Shown: one piece after another, positions 1 through 7,194 of the stretch
Position numbering within the stretch: the first letter of the stretch is position 1
Layout: each line of letters starts with the position of its first letter
NCBI GenBank assembly: GCA_019636095.1
Contig: JAHBYF010000006.1
Span: forward strand, 1 to 64,000
Direction of reading: 5' to 3'
DNA: 64,000 nucleotides
Source of the DNA: Hyphomonadaceae bacterium
GTDB lineage: Bacteria; Pseudomonadota; Alphaproteobacteria; Caulobacterales; Aquidulcibacteraceae
Translations under genes and position numbers: made by a program
Notes under the pieces: model-generated
The model's input: the letters and a program-made list of their open reading frames with translations, nothing else
Databases searched by the model: none
Told to the model about the DNA's origin: nothing

Positions 1-2
1 GG

Positions 3-197
3 CAATCTCATTCAGTCCGAACTGGCGCCGGACAAGACCTGCGGGATGTCATCATGCGAACGCAAGGCGGGTGGCGGGAGAACCAAACCATGCAGATCGC
101 TGACCCAACGGCGGGCGCGCGGGAACGACTTGCTGCTGCCGTCGAAGCTATCCTCGCTCGGACTGATGAACCGCCAGAGTCTGACCCACTTAATTGA
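3..197 (+). CDS. C-terminal fragment of a probable tyrosine recombinase (integrase), 5' end outside window
   Basis: An open frame enters from the left edge and ends at TGA 195-197, giving 64 residues. Near its start it reads S-H-S-V-R-T-G, which fits the HxxR box of phage-type tyrosine recombinases, followed about 15 residues later by G-G-W, where these enzymes have their H/W position. The nucleophilic tyrosine expected about ten residues further on is not visible; that stretch reads ENQTMQIADP. It therefore may be degenerate, or a divergent relative. It points into the island that fills the next 6.5 kb, where an integrase would be expected. The rest of the gene lies outside the window, so the call is an inference from two short motifs. 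Confidence 0.5.
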   Translation, partial: QSHSVRTGAGQDLRDVIMRTQGGWRENQTMQIADPTAGARERLAAAVEAILARTDEPPESDPLN

Positions 198-242
198 CGC
201 TGCGTCGTGTCGCGACCGCATGCGTGCCGGGCGCTCGAGTCC

Positions 243-430
243 GGTTACAGCGTTACGGCGGTTACGGCGGTTACACGCTTCACTAAGACCCTCCACATCA
301 CTGCAAGAGCCCCCCTCAACTCCGATTACTCTCTAATCTGATGTAACTCGTGTAACCACTGTAACCGGCTTGCTTTGATTGGACTTCCTCGGTCACCTCG
401 CGGTTACGTCGCACAGCGGTCTGGTGTAAC
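243..430. repeat. Iteron-like GTTAC/GTAAC arrays, possible replication or regulatory site of the island
   Basis: Four GTTAC pentamers start at 244, 252, 261 and 270, with spacing 8, 9 and 9 and a repeated unit close to GTTACGGCG. Seventy bases on, three copies in the opposite orientation (GTAAC) start at 343, 352 and 361, spaced exactly 9. Further single copies lie at 403 (GTTAC) and 426 (GTAAC), inside the end of the VapE-like gene. Regular 9-bp phasing in two opposed arms resembles iterons bound by a replication initiator. The position, just beyond the replication genes of the island, fits an origin. Binding and origin activity are inference. Confidence 0.45.
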
Positions 431-1736
431 CGCGCGTCGATTTGCCATGCAGCTTGAACGGCTTTTCCGGCTTCATCCAACCCAGCCGCAACATGCAATC
501 GCCAATGCGTTTGGCGACCGCAGTGCTTTGCCGCTCGGTGGCGATGCCGAGCGCATCGATGACTTTGGTGAAGGCAATGCGCTCCTCACCATTGGTTTCG
601 TCGCCGCGCAATTGCTGGAGCTTCTCGATCCAGGGGTCGTCTTCCATCCGCGTGATCTGCGCTTCCGCCGCCGACGCCCACAGTTCTTGCGACAAGGCCA
701 ACGAATGCCCTTGCGCCTCTCTCGCTGCCGCCTCGGCCCAGAGCTGATCGCGATCTTCGCGTAGCGCCGCCAAATCAATGGCGCCGACACGCACCGGCCA
801 GAAACGCCGGTTTCCCGTGGCGTCACGCAGATACTGGCCCTGGTTCGTCGTTCCGATGAAGACGCACCGCCGCGGCTGATCGACGGTGATGCGGCCATAC
901 GCGGGCCGGGCACGGTCATGCGTACGCGAGACGAACGCCTTGATCCTTTCGATCTCGCCGCGCCCGATGCCAGCGAGCTCGCTTAACTCCACGATCCACT
1001 TTCCAGAGATGGCTTCCTGTTGTTCGCGCACGCTCAGATGCAGCACCTCTTGATCGGTGAAGTGCGCCTCCTCACCTGCCAAGATCCGCAACGCTGTTGA
1101 CTTGCCCTCGCCTTGTGCAAGCCCCTCCAGCACAAGCACGAAGTCAAACTTACAGCCTGGCCGTCGTGCGCGGCGGACCGCCGCGATCAGCACATTCGCG
1201 CCGAATGCTCTGTGCAACGGCGTATCCTCGGCGCCGATGTAGCGCGACAGCCACGTATCGAGACGCGGTCGCCCATCCCACGTGAGACCGCCCAAACAAT
1301 CCTCGACCGGATCGAAGCTATGCTCGTGGCAAAGCTGAAGAGCAGCATCGAACACGCTCTCCTTGCCCGGATCAAATCCATGCGTTTCGAGAATATGCTG
1401 GCGCAGGATGCTCACGGTCTTGTCTGTGAATCCGTCCGACCCGCCGCCAAGCGGCGCGCCGCGCACCAGGCCGCGGTCTGAGAAACGATCGAATGAAAAC
1501 TCGAGGTCACAAGCCTGCAACGCTAAGCGAGCGTTCGGATATGTCGCCCTGGGCTTTCCCGTCTGGGTGACATCGGGCCACGCGAGCGGCTTACCCACCC
1601 CACCGAGTTCATGCTCGACACGCGCAAATAGAGCGCGGGCGCATTGCGCTTGCGGCGCGGATTCCACTGCGGTGGCGTCTGTGCTATGCTTTCGTCGCTT
1701 CGCCCCGCCAGGAGAAGCTTTTAGATTAGCGTCCAT
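393..1736 (-). CDS. VapE/D5-like P-loop ATPase (replicative helicase of a mobile island)
   Basis: This 447-residue protein belongs to the virulence-associated E family of superfamily 3-like helicase ATPases found in phages and satellites. A Walker A loop (GEGKST, about residues 205-211), an acidic Walker B-like stretch (VELSEL, about 250) and a downstream sensor-like GTTNQ...NRRFWPV segment are visible. The family partners with a primase to replicate small mobile elements. The ATG at 1736 was chosen because it overlaps the end of the Toprim gene in ATGGACGCTAA, a typical coupled arrangement; an open frame extends upstream but is out of phase with that gene. The last codons carry two copies of the GTTAC iteron-like motif. 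Confidence 0.85.
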   Translation of the reverse strand: MDANLKASPGGAKRRKHSTDATAVESAPQAQCARALFARVEHELGGVGKPLAWPDVTQTGKPRATYPNARLALQACDLEFSFDRFSDRGLVRGAPLGGGSDGFTDKTVSILRQHILETHGFDPGKESVFDAALQLCHEHSFDPVEDCLGGLTWDGRPRLDTWLSRYIGAEDTPLHRAFGANVLIAAVRRARRPGCKFDFVLVLEGLAQGEGKSTALRILAGEEAHFTDQEVLHLSVREQQEAISGKWIVELSELAGIGRGEIERIKAFVSRTHDRARPAYGRITVDQPRRCVFIGTTNQGQYLRDATGNRRFWPVRVGAIDLAALREDRDQLWAEAAAREAQGHSLALSQELWASAAEAQITRMEDDPWIEKLQQLRGDETNGEERIAFTKVIDALGIATERQSTAVAKRIGDCMLRLGWMKPEKPFKLHGKSTRGYTRPLCDVTAR

Positions 1737-2667
1737 GTGGGGGTTCGCCTCCGCGAAAGGAGCGCAGCGCGTCAACGCTGCGCTCCTTTCCATTTGCGAG
1801 ATCGTTGAAGTCCTTGAAGCTCGGCGGCGGCGTCTCGACGCGCACGTCGCGACCTTCCTTGCGTAGCCGCGCCGCAAGCGCATGCGCGGCGCGCAAGCCG
1901 GGCTCGTCGTTATCGGCGGCGATTATGACACGCTGCACACGCTCGGGAACAATCAGTCCGCGCGTGAAGCTGGTGCCCAACGTAGCGACTGCGGGCATGG
2001 CGAACATCGCCGATGCGCTTAACGCCGTCTCAATACCTTCAGCGATGACGAGTTCGTCACCGATTTCGCCCAGCACCACGCCGCCGCCTTTGCATGCGCC
2101 AAGCGCTTTCTTGGCGGCGGCAAGCTCGGCCTTGCCGCCCTCCTTCGAGAGAAAAGTACGCTGGATGCTGGAGACGCAGCGCGGCGCGCTCAGTTGCGTT
2201 CGCGCCGCAATCAGGGCGGGCCGTTTGAACGATCCGTCCGCACACGCGGGATGAAAGTGCAGCGCGGGCGGATAAGGCGGCTTAAGCGCACGACTTTCCA
2301 GATAGCGCGCCGCCAGCGTGCCGCCGATCGGCTTGCTCTCCTGCCACAAGCGGCGCGCCAAGTCTGCGGCGGCGCTTTCGCGCGTCCGCACGAAAGCGCC
2401 AGCTTCCCGCTGTTCTGCCGGTGATCTCTGGGGCGCTTCGCAACCTTGCTGCGCCAGCCAAGCCTGCGCCGACCTGAAACTGTCGGCCGCGCCCGCGTGA
2501 ATAACCAAGTCATACACGTCGCCGCCGACGCCGGCTTCGTGGTCGAAGAAAACCCGCTTGTTGAGATCCACCGAGAGCGAGCCCTTGCGGCGGAAGCGCA
2601 ACTCGGCGCCGTTGACGGTCGTCGGTTCGCCGAACAGCGCTTCGGCAATCGCGCGCATCGTGCTCAT
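1726..2667 (-). CDS. Toprim-domain primase of a mobile island
   Basis: This 313-residue protein has an N-terminal region of the kind found in Toprim primases of phages and plasmids (DUF7146-like), followed by a Toprim fold. Visible signatures are VIAEGIETALS near residue 207 (the catalytic glutamate strand), AADNDEPG near 249 (the DxD pair) and a late FKDFNDL. It should make primers for the island and work with the VapE-like ATPase encoded immediately downstream. The ATG at 2667 follows GGGAGGGCGCC and overlaps the preceding stop as ATGA, so this start is well supported over the in-frame start 33 bases upstream. No zinc-finger domain of chromosomal DnaG is present. Confidence 0.8.
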   Translation of the reverse strand: MSTMRAIAEALFGEPTTVNGAELRFRRKGSLSVDLNKRVFFDHEAGVGGDVYDLVIHAGAADSFRSAQAWLAQQGCEAPQRSPAEQREAGAFVRTRESAAADLARRLWQESKPIGGTLAARYLESRALKPPYPPALHFHPACADGSFKRPALIAARTQLSAPRCVSSIQRTFLSKEGGKAELAAAKKALGACKGGGVVLGEIGDELVIAEGIETALSASAMFAMPAVATLGTSFTRGLIVPERVQRVIIAADNDEPGLRAAHALAARLRKEGRDVRVETPPPSFKDFNDLANGKERSVDALRSFRGGEPPHGR

Positions 2668-2873
2668 GGCGCCCTCCCCTCGCGCTGGGCGCTGAGCCAA
2701 TGCTCGATCTCGACGCGGTCGAACAACAGCGTTCGCGACAGCGCGGGCGGATAAAGCGGTTTTGGAAAGCTGAGCGCGCGCCGCCAGCGGCGCACGGTCA
2801 TGTCGCTCACACCGCTCATCGCTGCGATCTCGGCGACAGTGATGATGGCGCGAGTTTTGGCTTCAGCGGCCAT
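2664..2873 (-). CDS. AlpA/excisionase-like HTH protein
   Basis: A 69-residue protein that is almost entirely one winged-helix/MerR-like DNA-binding domain: ITVAEIAAMSGVSDMTVRRW near the start, then a FPKP loop and a LLFDRVEIEHWL strand-helix typical of AlpA or excisionase-type regulators. A good ribosome site (GGAGATCCCTC) precedes the ATG. It overlaps the Toprim gene by ATGA, so the two are co-translated. Such proteins control excision or the replication operon of satellites and integrative elements. Which of those it does cannot be read from the sequence. Confidence 0.75.
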   Translation of the reverse strand: MAAEAKTRAIITVAEIAAMSGVSDMTVRRWRRALSFPKPLYPPALSRTLLFDRVEIEHWLSAQREGRAP

Positions 2874-2976
2874 GAGGGATCTCCGTTTGACTCACCTAAG
2901 CATGATGCGCCCGCCGAAAGGCGCGCGGATAAGCGCCGCTAGCCAAGCTGGCTGATCGGGTCAGGAGCGGGCGCGC

Positions 2977-3171
2977 TCACGCGGCCCTCCCTTGGCGGGC
3001 GTTCGCGACGGCGCGCTCGGCCTCTTCCTCGTCGAACACGAGTTCGCCCGATGGCAACCTGCGCGGCTGCGGGAACGATGGATCGGCCCTTGCGCGCCGG
3101 CGCACGGTTACGGGATGCACGCCCAAACGGGCGGCGAAAGCGGTGATGGTGATTTGGGTTTTGGGTGTCAT
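2977..3171 (-). CDS. Small HTH DNA-binding protein, second of three
   Basis: A 64-residue protein with a helix-turn-helix (ITAFAARLGVHPVTVRRRAR), a PSFPQPRRL loop and a GELVFDEEEAERAV helix, the same plan as the neighbouring AlpA-like protein. The ATG at 3171 is preceded by GGAGA at proper distance; the longer open frame to 3252 lacks a ribosome site. It lies 104 bases upstream of the next HTH gene in the same direction. A role as excisionase or operon regulator is inferred from family and setting. Confidence 0.7.
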   Translation of the reverse strand: MTPKTQITITAFAARLGVHPVTVRRRARADPSFPQPRRLPSGELVFDEEEAERAVANARQGRAA

Positions 3172-3281
3172 AGATTGCAGTCTCCGACACGCCCGCGCGA
3201 TGCGGGGTTGAGCGACACTGTCGAACAGTCTGGAACGCGGCTTGCGCTTCAACGCCGTCGGGTTACGCCTTCGGGCGCCGG

Positions 3282-3569
3282 TCAGGGCGAGTATCTGGAC
3301 CGCCGCGCTGGCGCTTTGGCGTTCGCGGGCAACGCGTCGCCATCAGCTGGCTTCACTGCATGCGCGCCGAGCCAAGCTTCGAGGTCGACAACGCGAATGA
3401 GGCGGCGGCGCCCGATGCGATAACTCGACAACTCGCCGGACGTAAGAGCCTCGTAGAGCTTCGTGCGGCCAATGCCGATCAGGCGAGCCGCCCGTGTCGG
3501 CGAGACGGCGATCGGGCGGCCGGATGCCGGCGCGGTTGCATCCAAAGCAAGTGCTGATTGTGTTCGCAT
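3282..3569 (-). CDS. Excisionase-family (HTH_17-type) DNA-binding protein, third of three
   Basis: This 95-residue protein has a disordered N-terminus and then a compact HTH: VSPTRAARLIGIGRTKLYEAL, followed by the ELSSYRIGRRRLIRV wing and a LEAWLGAH helix. That is the standard form of excisionase-type MerR-like proteins. It opens the replication operon (HTH, HTH, HTH, Toprim, VapE), all on the minus strand. A short dyad TCCAA-AAA-TTGGA at 3635-3647 lies 66-78 bases upstream of its start and could be an operator. The C-terminal tail is basic. Confidence 0.7.
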   Translation of the reverse strand: MRTQSALALDATAPASGRPIAVSPTRAARLIGIGRTKLYEALTSGELSSYRIGRRRLIRVVDLEAWLGAHAVKPADGDALPANAKAPARRSRYSP

Positions 3570-3634
3570 GTGTCACCGAGCGTTCGCGTGAAGATCGTTC
3601 AGAGACTGCCGAGCTTCGTTCGAGCGGAAAATCG

Positions 3635-3647
3635 TCCAAAAATTGGA
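3635..3647. promoter_or_regulatory. Short dyad between two island operons
   Basis: TCCAA and TTGGA are arranged as inverted arms around AAA in the 119-base gap between the unknown module (gene end 3689) and the HTH operon (gene start 3569). The location fits an operator or promoter element for the HTH-primase operon. Five-base arms can occur by chance, so this is a weak call. Confidence 0.25.
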
Positions 3648-3688
3648 TGGTTGAGCGGATTTCTGAAGACGGGCCTTCGGCTCGCCTC

Positions 3689-4576
3689 CTAGCGCTGGCT
3701 CCCCACACGCAGGCAGCGTTCGTTCGCAGCCTCGATGATCCGCTTCTTGAGCGTCTCAGCGATCACGCCGTGGCTCTTCGTCTCAAGGCCAGGCAGGCGC
3801 GAGCGAACAAGGTCGAGAAGCCCAGCGTCGTCGCAATTCAACTCCTCCACCGAGGCAGCGGCAATCACCGCCAGCGCTTCGGTCTCGAAGTCGGCCGGCC
3901 TCCCCCGGCCCCGACGTCGATCGCGTGCAATTCCCAGCCCGGCTTTGATCGCACTCTCATTGACGTGGAGGATTCCGTCCACGTCCAGATCCATGATGGT
4001 CGCGATGGGACGAAGTCGAAACGGGCCCGAATCCAGCATTGGCGGCGTCGGCGTCGACGTGAGCACCAATCCCGGGCCTGCGGAGACTCGAGGCAGCCGC
4101 TCTAGGATGAGAGCGAGATTGTCGTTGTGTGCCGCCCGCGCAAGCATGGCCGTCCATGCAAGCCCACAACGAGTGCTCTCACCCAGCAGCCAGAGCACGC
4201 CGGGAATTTCCTCACGAAGGGAAAACTTGATGGGCGCCAATGCGTCCCGGAGAGCCGGCAGAACGCACTCAAGCGCGACGACGCGCATCTCGAGCTCCGC
4301 CTCGTCTGCGGTCGCACGACCTCCGCTGACGACGCACCAGTAGTATCCGTGTCCAGTCTCGCCATCGAAGCTCAACTCGGCGTCGTGGCCTTCGTTGCAG
4401 AGCCTGCAGCGTACGAACTGCGCCTTCGGCCCGCGCTTTAGCCATCCGTTCTCGTCGAACAGCTGAACGACATCGCCGAATCGAGAAACCAGTTGGGCGA
4501 ACGACACAGGGCTCTCCCCGCGTTCGACAAGCGCCGCAAGCGCTTCAATTGAGCTCAGGGGCCGTCGCCAAGTCAT
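3689..4576 (-). CDS. Unrecognised island protein with a CxxC...H...C cluster (module gene 3)
   Basis: I do not recognise this 295-residue protein. Around residues 57-80 it has a possible metal site: C-R-L-C, then a histidine, then Y-Y-W-C within about 25 residues, which looks like a small zinc ribbon. The middle is leucine-rich and mixed alpha/beta, with a hydrophobic GVLWLLG stretch. The C-terminal third is helical and basic, with a GRGRPADFETEAL turn. Its ATG overlaps the stop of the preceding gene as ATGA, so it is translationally coupled to that 389-residue protein and probably acts with it. No nuclease, ATPase or transposase motif is visible. Confidence 0.7.
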   Translation of the reverse strand: MTWRRPLSSIEALAALVERGESPVSFAQLVSRFGDVVQLFDENGWLKRGPKAQFVRCRLCNEGHDAELSFDGETGHGYYWCVVSGGRATADEAELEMRVVALECVLPALRDALAPIKFSLREEIPGVLWLLGESTRCGLAWTAMLARAAHNDNLALILERLPRVSAGPGLVLTSTPTPPMLDSGPFRLRPIATIMDLDVDGILHVNESAIKAGLGIARDRRRGRGRPADFETEALAVIAAASVEELNCDDAGLLDLVRSRLPGLETKSHGVIAETLKKRIIEAANERCLRVGSQR

Positions 4577-5742
4577 TCAGCGATGAGCCCCCACTCGGTC
4601 AATAATTTTCGGCCAATCGCCTGTCTGCTGGGCGACCATTTGGGAAAGGAGATGGCGTCCTCGCCGGCAAGGGCGAGTTTCAAGGGTTTGCCCTTGCTGT
4701 TCGATTTGCCATCGCCGAACCAAACTTCAAACGCTGCGCGATCGATGTCGCCGGCCAGAAGGTGCAGCGTTTCGCGGCGACGCATGCATTCGTAGACATC
4801 TTCGTGCGCATCAGCGCGGATGACTTCATAGCCATCCTTTCCATTCCGAAAACGCAACTCGAACAGACGAACGTCACGAACATTATCGCCGGGCGAAGGG
4901 TTAAACTTGCGAGGTTGCCTAAGCGGCTCGAACGAGATGCAAACGCGCTCGACTTTCACCGGCGGCTCGCGCCCCAGCGCCGCATCGCAGAAGGCCGCCG
5001 CGAGCCGTTCGCGATGAACGTCTCCGTGCCGCGAAATAATCTCCACGAGACCCGTCTGCGGATGGAAGATGAGTGCATCCGGCATCACGGGCACAAGTCG
5101 TTTGAAGATCGGACTTGCTCCCTCATAGACATGGGCCGTCTCTGGCCGTCCTCGCCGCTGAATCTGGATTTCGATACGGCGCGTATCGAGTCCCTCACGT
5201 TCGATGCGCTCCTCCGGGAAAAGATCTAGGGACTCGCATCGGTCCCCGCGCGCTCGGTAAGCCGCTAAAAATGCGCTCGCGACCACCTCTAACGGCAACA
5301 CGGTCAACCTAAATTCCGGCGCGGGATCAGTCTGGAAGCTTCCGATCCAGTCGTGCGCACGCTCGCGCGCGCTCTCCCTCGAGAAAATCGCTTCCGCCCG
5401 CTGGAAGACATCGGAATGCTCAAGCAGACACCACAGTGCGCTATCGACGGGGCCAAGATGTTGGGTCACGGCCACCTCGAACTCCTCGCGATGCGCGCCG
5501 GCGGCGAGTAGGATGGCGTTGCGACCTCGGTCGTCTCCCAGACCAGACACCCGATCCAGAATCTCATCGAAGTCATCGCGTTGTCCGTCCTTGAGCGAGA
5601 GGACGAGCAACATGGCGGCGCCGGCATAGTGTTTCGCGCCTCGTTCGGGAAAGGGCCCGTCCACGCCCAGGCGGCGCATCAGCGCGCCGAAACGCACCGC
5701 GTCGATTTGCTCGATCAATGTTCGCGGGCTGCGAAAAGTCAT
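4573..5742 (-). CDS. Unrecognised 389-residue island protein (module gene 2)
   Basis: I cannot assign this protein to a family. It is soluble, with no signal peptide or membrane segment. The N-terminal third is helical and contains FGALMRRLGVDGPFP. The centre has a beta-rich region (RIEIQIQRRG, AHVYEGASPIF, DALIFHPQTGLVEIISRHG). The C-terminal part ends in ISFPKWSPSRQAIGRKLL, which could bind nucleic acid. It begins 33 bases after the membrane/HTH gene and overlaps the next gene by ATGA, so the three are very likely one transcript. The ribosome site before the ATG is weak. Confidence 0.7.
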   Translation of the reverse strand: MTFRSPRTLIEQIDAVRFGALMRRLGVDGPFPERGAKHYAGAAMLLVLSLKDGQRDDFDEILDRVSGLGDDRGRNAILLAAGAHREEFEVAVTQHLGPVDSALWCLLEHSDVFQRAEAIFSRESARERAHDWIGSFQTDPAPEFRLTVLPLEVVASAFLAAYRARGDRCESLDLFPEERIEREGLDTRRIEIQIQRRGRPETAHVYEGASPIFKRLVPVMPDALIFHPQTGLVEIISRHGDVHRERLAAAFCDAALGREPPVKVERVCISFEPLRQPRKFNPSPGDNVRDVRLFELRFRNGKDGYEVIRADAHEDVYECMRRRETLHLLAGDIDRAAFEVWFGDGKSNSKGKPLKLALAGEDAISFPKWSPSRQAIGRKLLTEWGLIAE

Positions 5743-5775
5743 GTCTGCGTCGCCGGGCCTCAGGTCCTAGGGTCT

Positions 5776-6660
5776 TCAGCCCGCGCCGAGTCCGTTAATG
5801 ACTCGTTGCGATGACTGAAGAAACGACGCACCTCCATCCTTCAGCTTTTTCCATCTGTAGACCGTCGTAGACGGCAGCCCCGTCTCCTTGATGATCTCCG
5901 TCGGCGCCATGCCAAGCTCATCGGCTTCCACAAACCGCTCCCACCGTTTCTGATCCCTTGGCCCACGCCACCCATGGGCGCGGTGGCCTTCGGTCTTCGC
6001 ATCCTGAGGCGCCGAGTGGGAAACAGGATCTAGCGGGTGATCAAGCTGCGTGGCTTCCGCGGTATTCGCTAATGGTGCCGCCGCAATCGCCACCGCCGCC
6101 ATCGGCGCTGCCACGGTGTGAAATACTTTGCGCCGCGCGTCCGCGTCGCGTTGGCGCATCTCTCGCGTCGCAGCCACTTCGCGCAATTCGTGCTCTTGCT
6201 GCCGCGCGTCCGCCTCGTGAAGCGACTTGAGCAGGTCCACGACCCAATTCGTGGTCGGTTCAGCGATGGCAATGAACGCGAACAAGACGTCCATAAGCAA
6301 CGGATCGGGAAAGGCGTAGCCAGAAGCATTGGCCTCGACCATTTCCCATGCATTGTGGAGGCCAAACCAGGAGGTGGCGGCAAAGCCCATGCAGAACGCC
6401 CAGCACCACTTTTCTGCGCCGCGACGACCAGCGGCGCCCACGCGGCGGGCGTTCGCAGCGGAACAATTGGCGAGGCCTTGGGCGTTGCCCACGATAGCCG
6501 CGAGCAACATTCCCGCGAGCAAATCGGCAACGGGAATCCCCGCGGCTTCACGTGGGAGAAATGGCGTGATGAAATTGAATGCGGAAAATCCCGCCACCGA
6601 GGCGGATAGCCCCACCGCAAACCGGCGCGTCCATGTCCATGGCAAACGTGAGTGGCTCAT
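5776..6660 (-). CDS. Polytopic membrane protein with coiled region and C-terminal HTH (module gene 1)
   Basis: This 294-residue protein has about four hydrophobic segments in its first half (near residues 12-32, 42-62, 83-105 and 118-140). A charged, probably coiled stretch follows (145-175), then a short alanine-rich hydrophobic segment near 178-198, and a C-terminal HTH (LGMAPTEIIKETGLPSTTVY, near 253-272) of the resolvase/transposase-helix type. A GGGAG ribosome site precedes the ATG. Joining membrane helices to an HTH suggests either membrane-tethered DNA binding or a sensor. It is the first gene of the three-gene unknown operon and lies next to the tRNA end of the island. Function is unknown. 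Confidence 0.7.
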   Translation of the reverse strand: MSHSRLPWTWTRRFAVGLSASVAGFSAFNFITPFLPREAAGIPVADLLAGMLLAAIVGNAQGLANCSAANARRVGAAGRRGAEKWCWAFCMGFAATSWFGLHNAWEMVEANASGYAFPDPLLMDVLFAFIAIAEPTTNWVVDLLKSLHEADARQQEHELREVAATREMRQRDADARRKVFHTVAAPMAAVAIAAAPLANTAEATQLDHPLDPVSHSAPQDAKTEGHRAHGWRGPRDQKRWERFVEADELGMAPTEIIKETGLPSTTVYRWKKLKDGGASFLQSSQRVINGLGAG

Positions 6661-7019
6661 GGTACGGCTCCCGCCATCTCAGGCACCAGAGCGGGCGACG
6701 CCAATTGGCGAATGGAGATCTGGGTCGGCATGCGCGGCGCTCCAAAGTCTGAAGCCCGTACTGCGAGGCGGCCGCCTTAATGACTTATTGCCGCGTGTGT
6801 GGCGTTCACAACCGCGAAGGACACAAGCGCACACGCGCGCACGCGTGCGCATTTGCGCGCACCAACCGAAATTTTCTTGGGGACAACGAACGCGCATCAA
6901 ACGCACGATCTTGCCCTCTATCGCGAGCGAAAACGTGGGTAAGGACGTGGGTAGAAATCGTAGTTTGCAGCGGCTAGCGGCGGATTCCAACGTGCTTTCA
7001 AAGCGCTGCCAAAGGGTGA
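6661..7019. other. Gene-free island boundary with an alternating purine-pyrimidine tract
   Basis: No convincing gene is present in these 359 bases. They should hold the promoter of the three-gene unknown operon and the junction with the tRNA gene. From 6827 to 6852 the sequence alternates strictly purine and pyrimidine (mostly GC/AC steps), followed by TT and another GCGCGCAC, a pattern prone to Z-DNA. No direct repeat of the tRNA 3' end is visible elsewhere in the window, so the other attachment site must lie to the left or be too short to see. Confidence 0.4.
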
Positions 7020-7095
7020 TGGTGGACCCAAGCGGGATCGAACCGCTGACCTCCTGCATGCCATGCAGGCGCTCTCCCAGCTGAGCTATGGGCCC
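7020..7095 (-). tRNA. tRNA-Ala (GGC anticodon)
   Basis: The minus strand reads as a complete 76-nt cloverleaf with an encoded CCA end. The acceptor stem is GGGCCCA against TGGGTCC, with the G3:U70 pair that marks alanine tRNAs. The D arm has AGCTCAGCTGGGAGAGC, the anticodon loop is ATGGCAT (anticodon GGC) between CCTGC and GCAGG, and the T arm has GGTTCGATCC. Its 3' end faces the mobile island, and tRNA 3' ends are common integration targets for tyrosine recombinases. Confidence 0.95.
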
Positions 7096-7141
7096 ATCTC
7101 GCGTTGCGCCTGGAGCAGTCCAGGAGCGCCCCGGTTTTGGG

Positions 7142-7172
7142 AAGGGCGGAACCTAGGCTCCGCCCTTTTTTT
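7142..7172 (+). terminator. Intrinsic-terminator-like hairpin between FYDLN-acid gene and tRNA-Ala
   Basis: A 9-bp stem (AAGGGCGGA / TCCGCCCTT) with an 8-base loop is followed on the plus strand by seven Ts (7166-7172). Both flanking genes are on the minus strand, where no T tract follows the stem. It may still end minus-strand transcripts poorly, or block plus-strand transcription coming out of the island. Confidence 0.5.
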
Positions 7173-7194
7173 GTTCAAGCCGCGAACCGCCGTT

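Noticed and set aside
46..336. Plus-strand open frame of 96 codons at the left edge
   Set aside because: Another frame of the same strand reads through a recombinase-like C-terminus; this frame runs across the GTTAC array and lacks any recognisable sequence.
243..430. CRISPR array
   Set aside because: The repeats are 5-9 bases with almost no spacer and in two orientations; no cas gene is present. No other array was seen in the window.
1..7000. Complete prophage
   Set aside because: No capsid, portal, terminase, tail or lysis gene is visible; the content fits a satellite or integrative element better.
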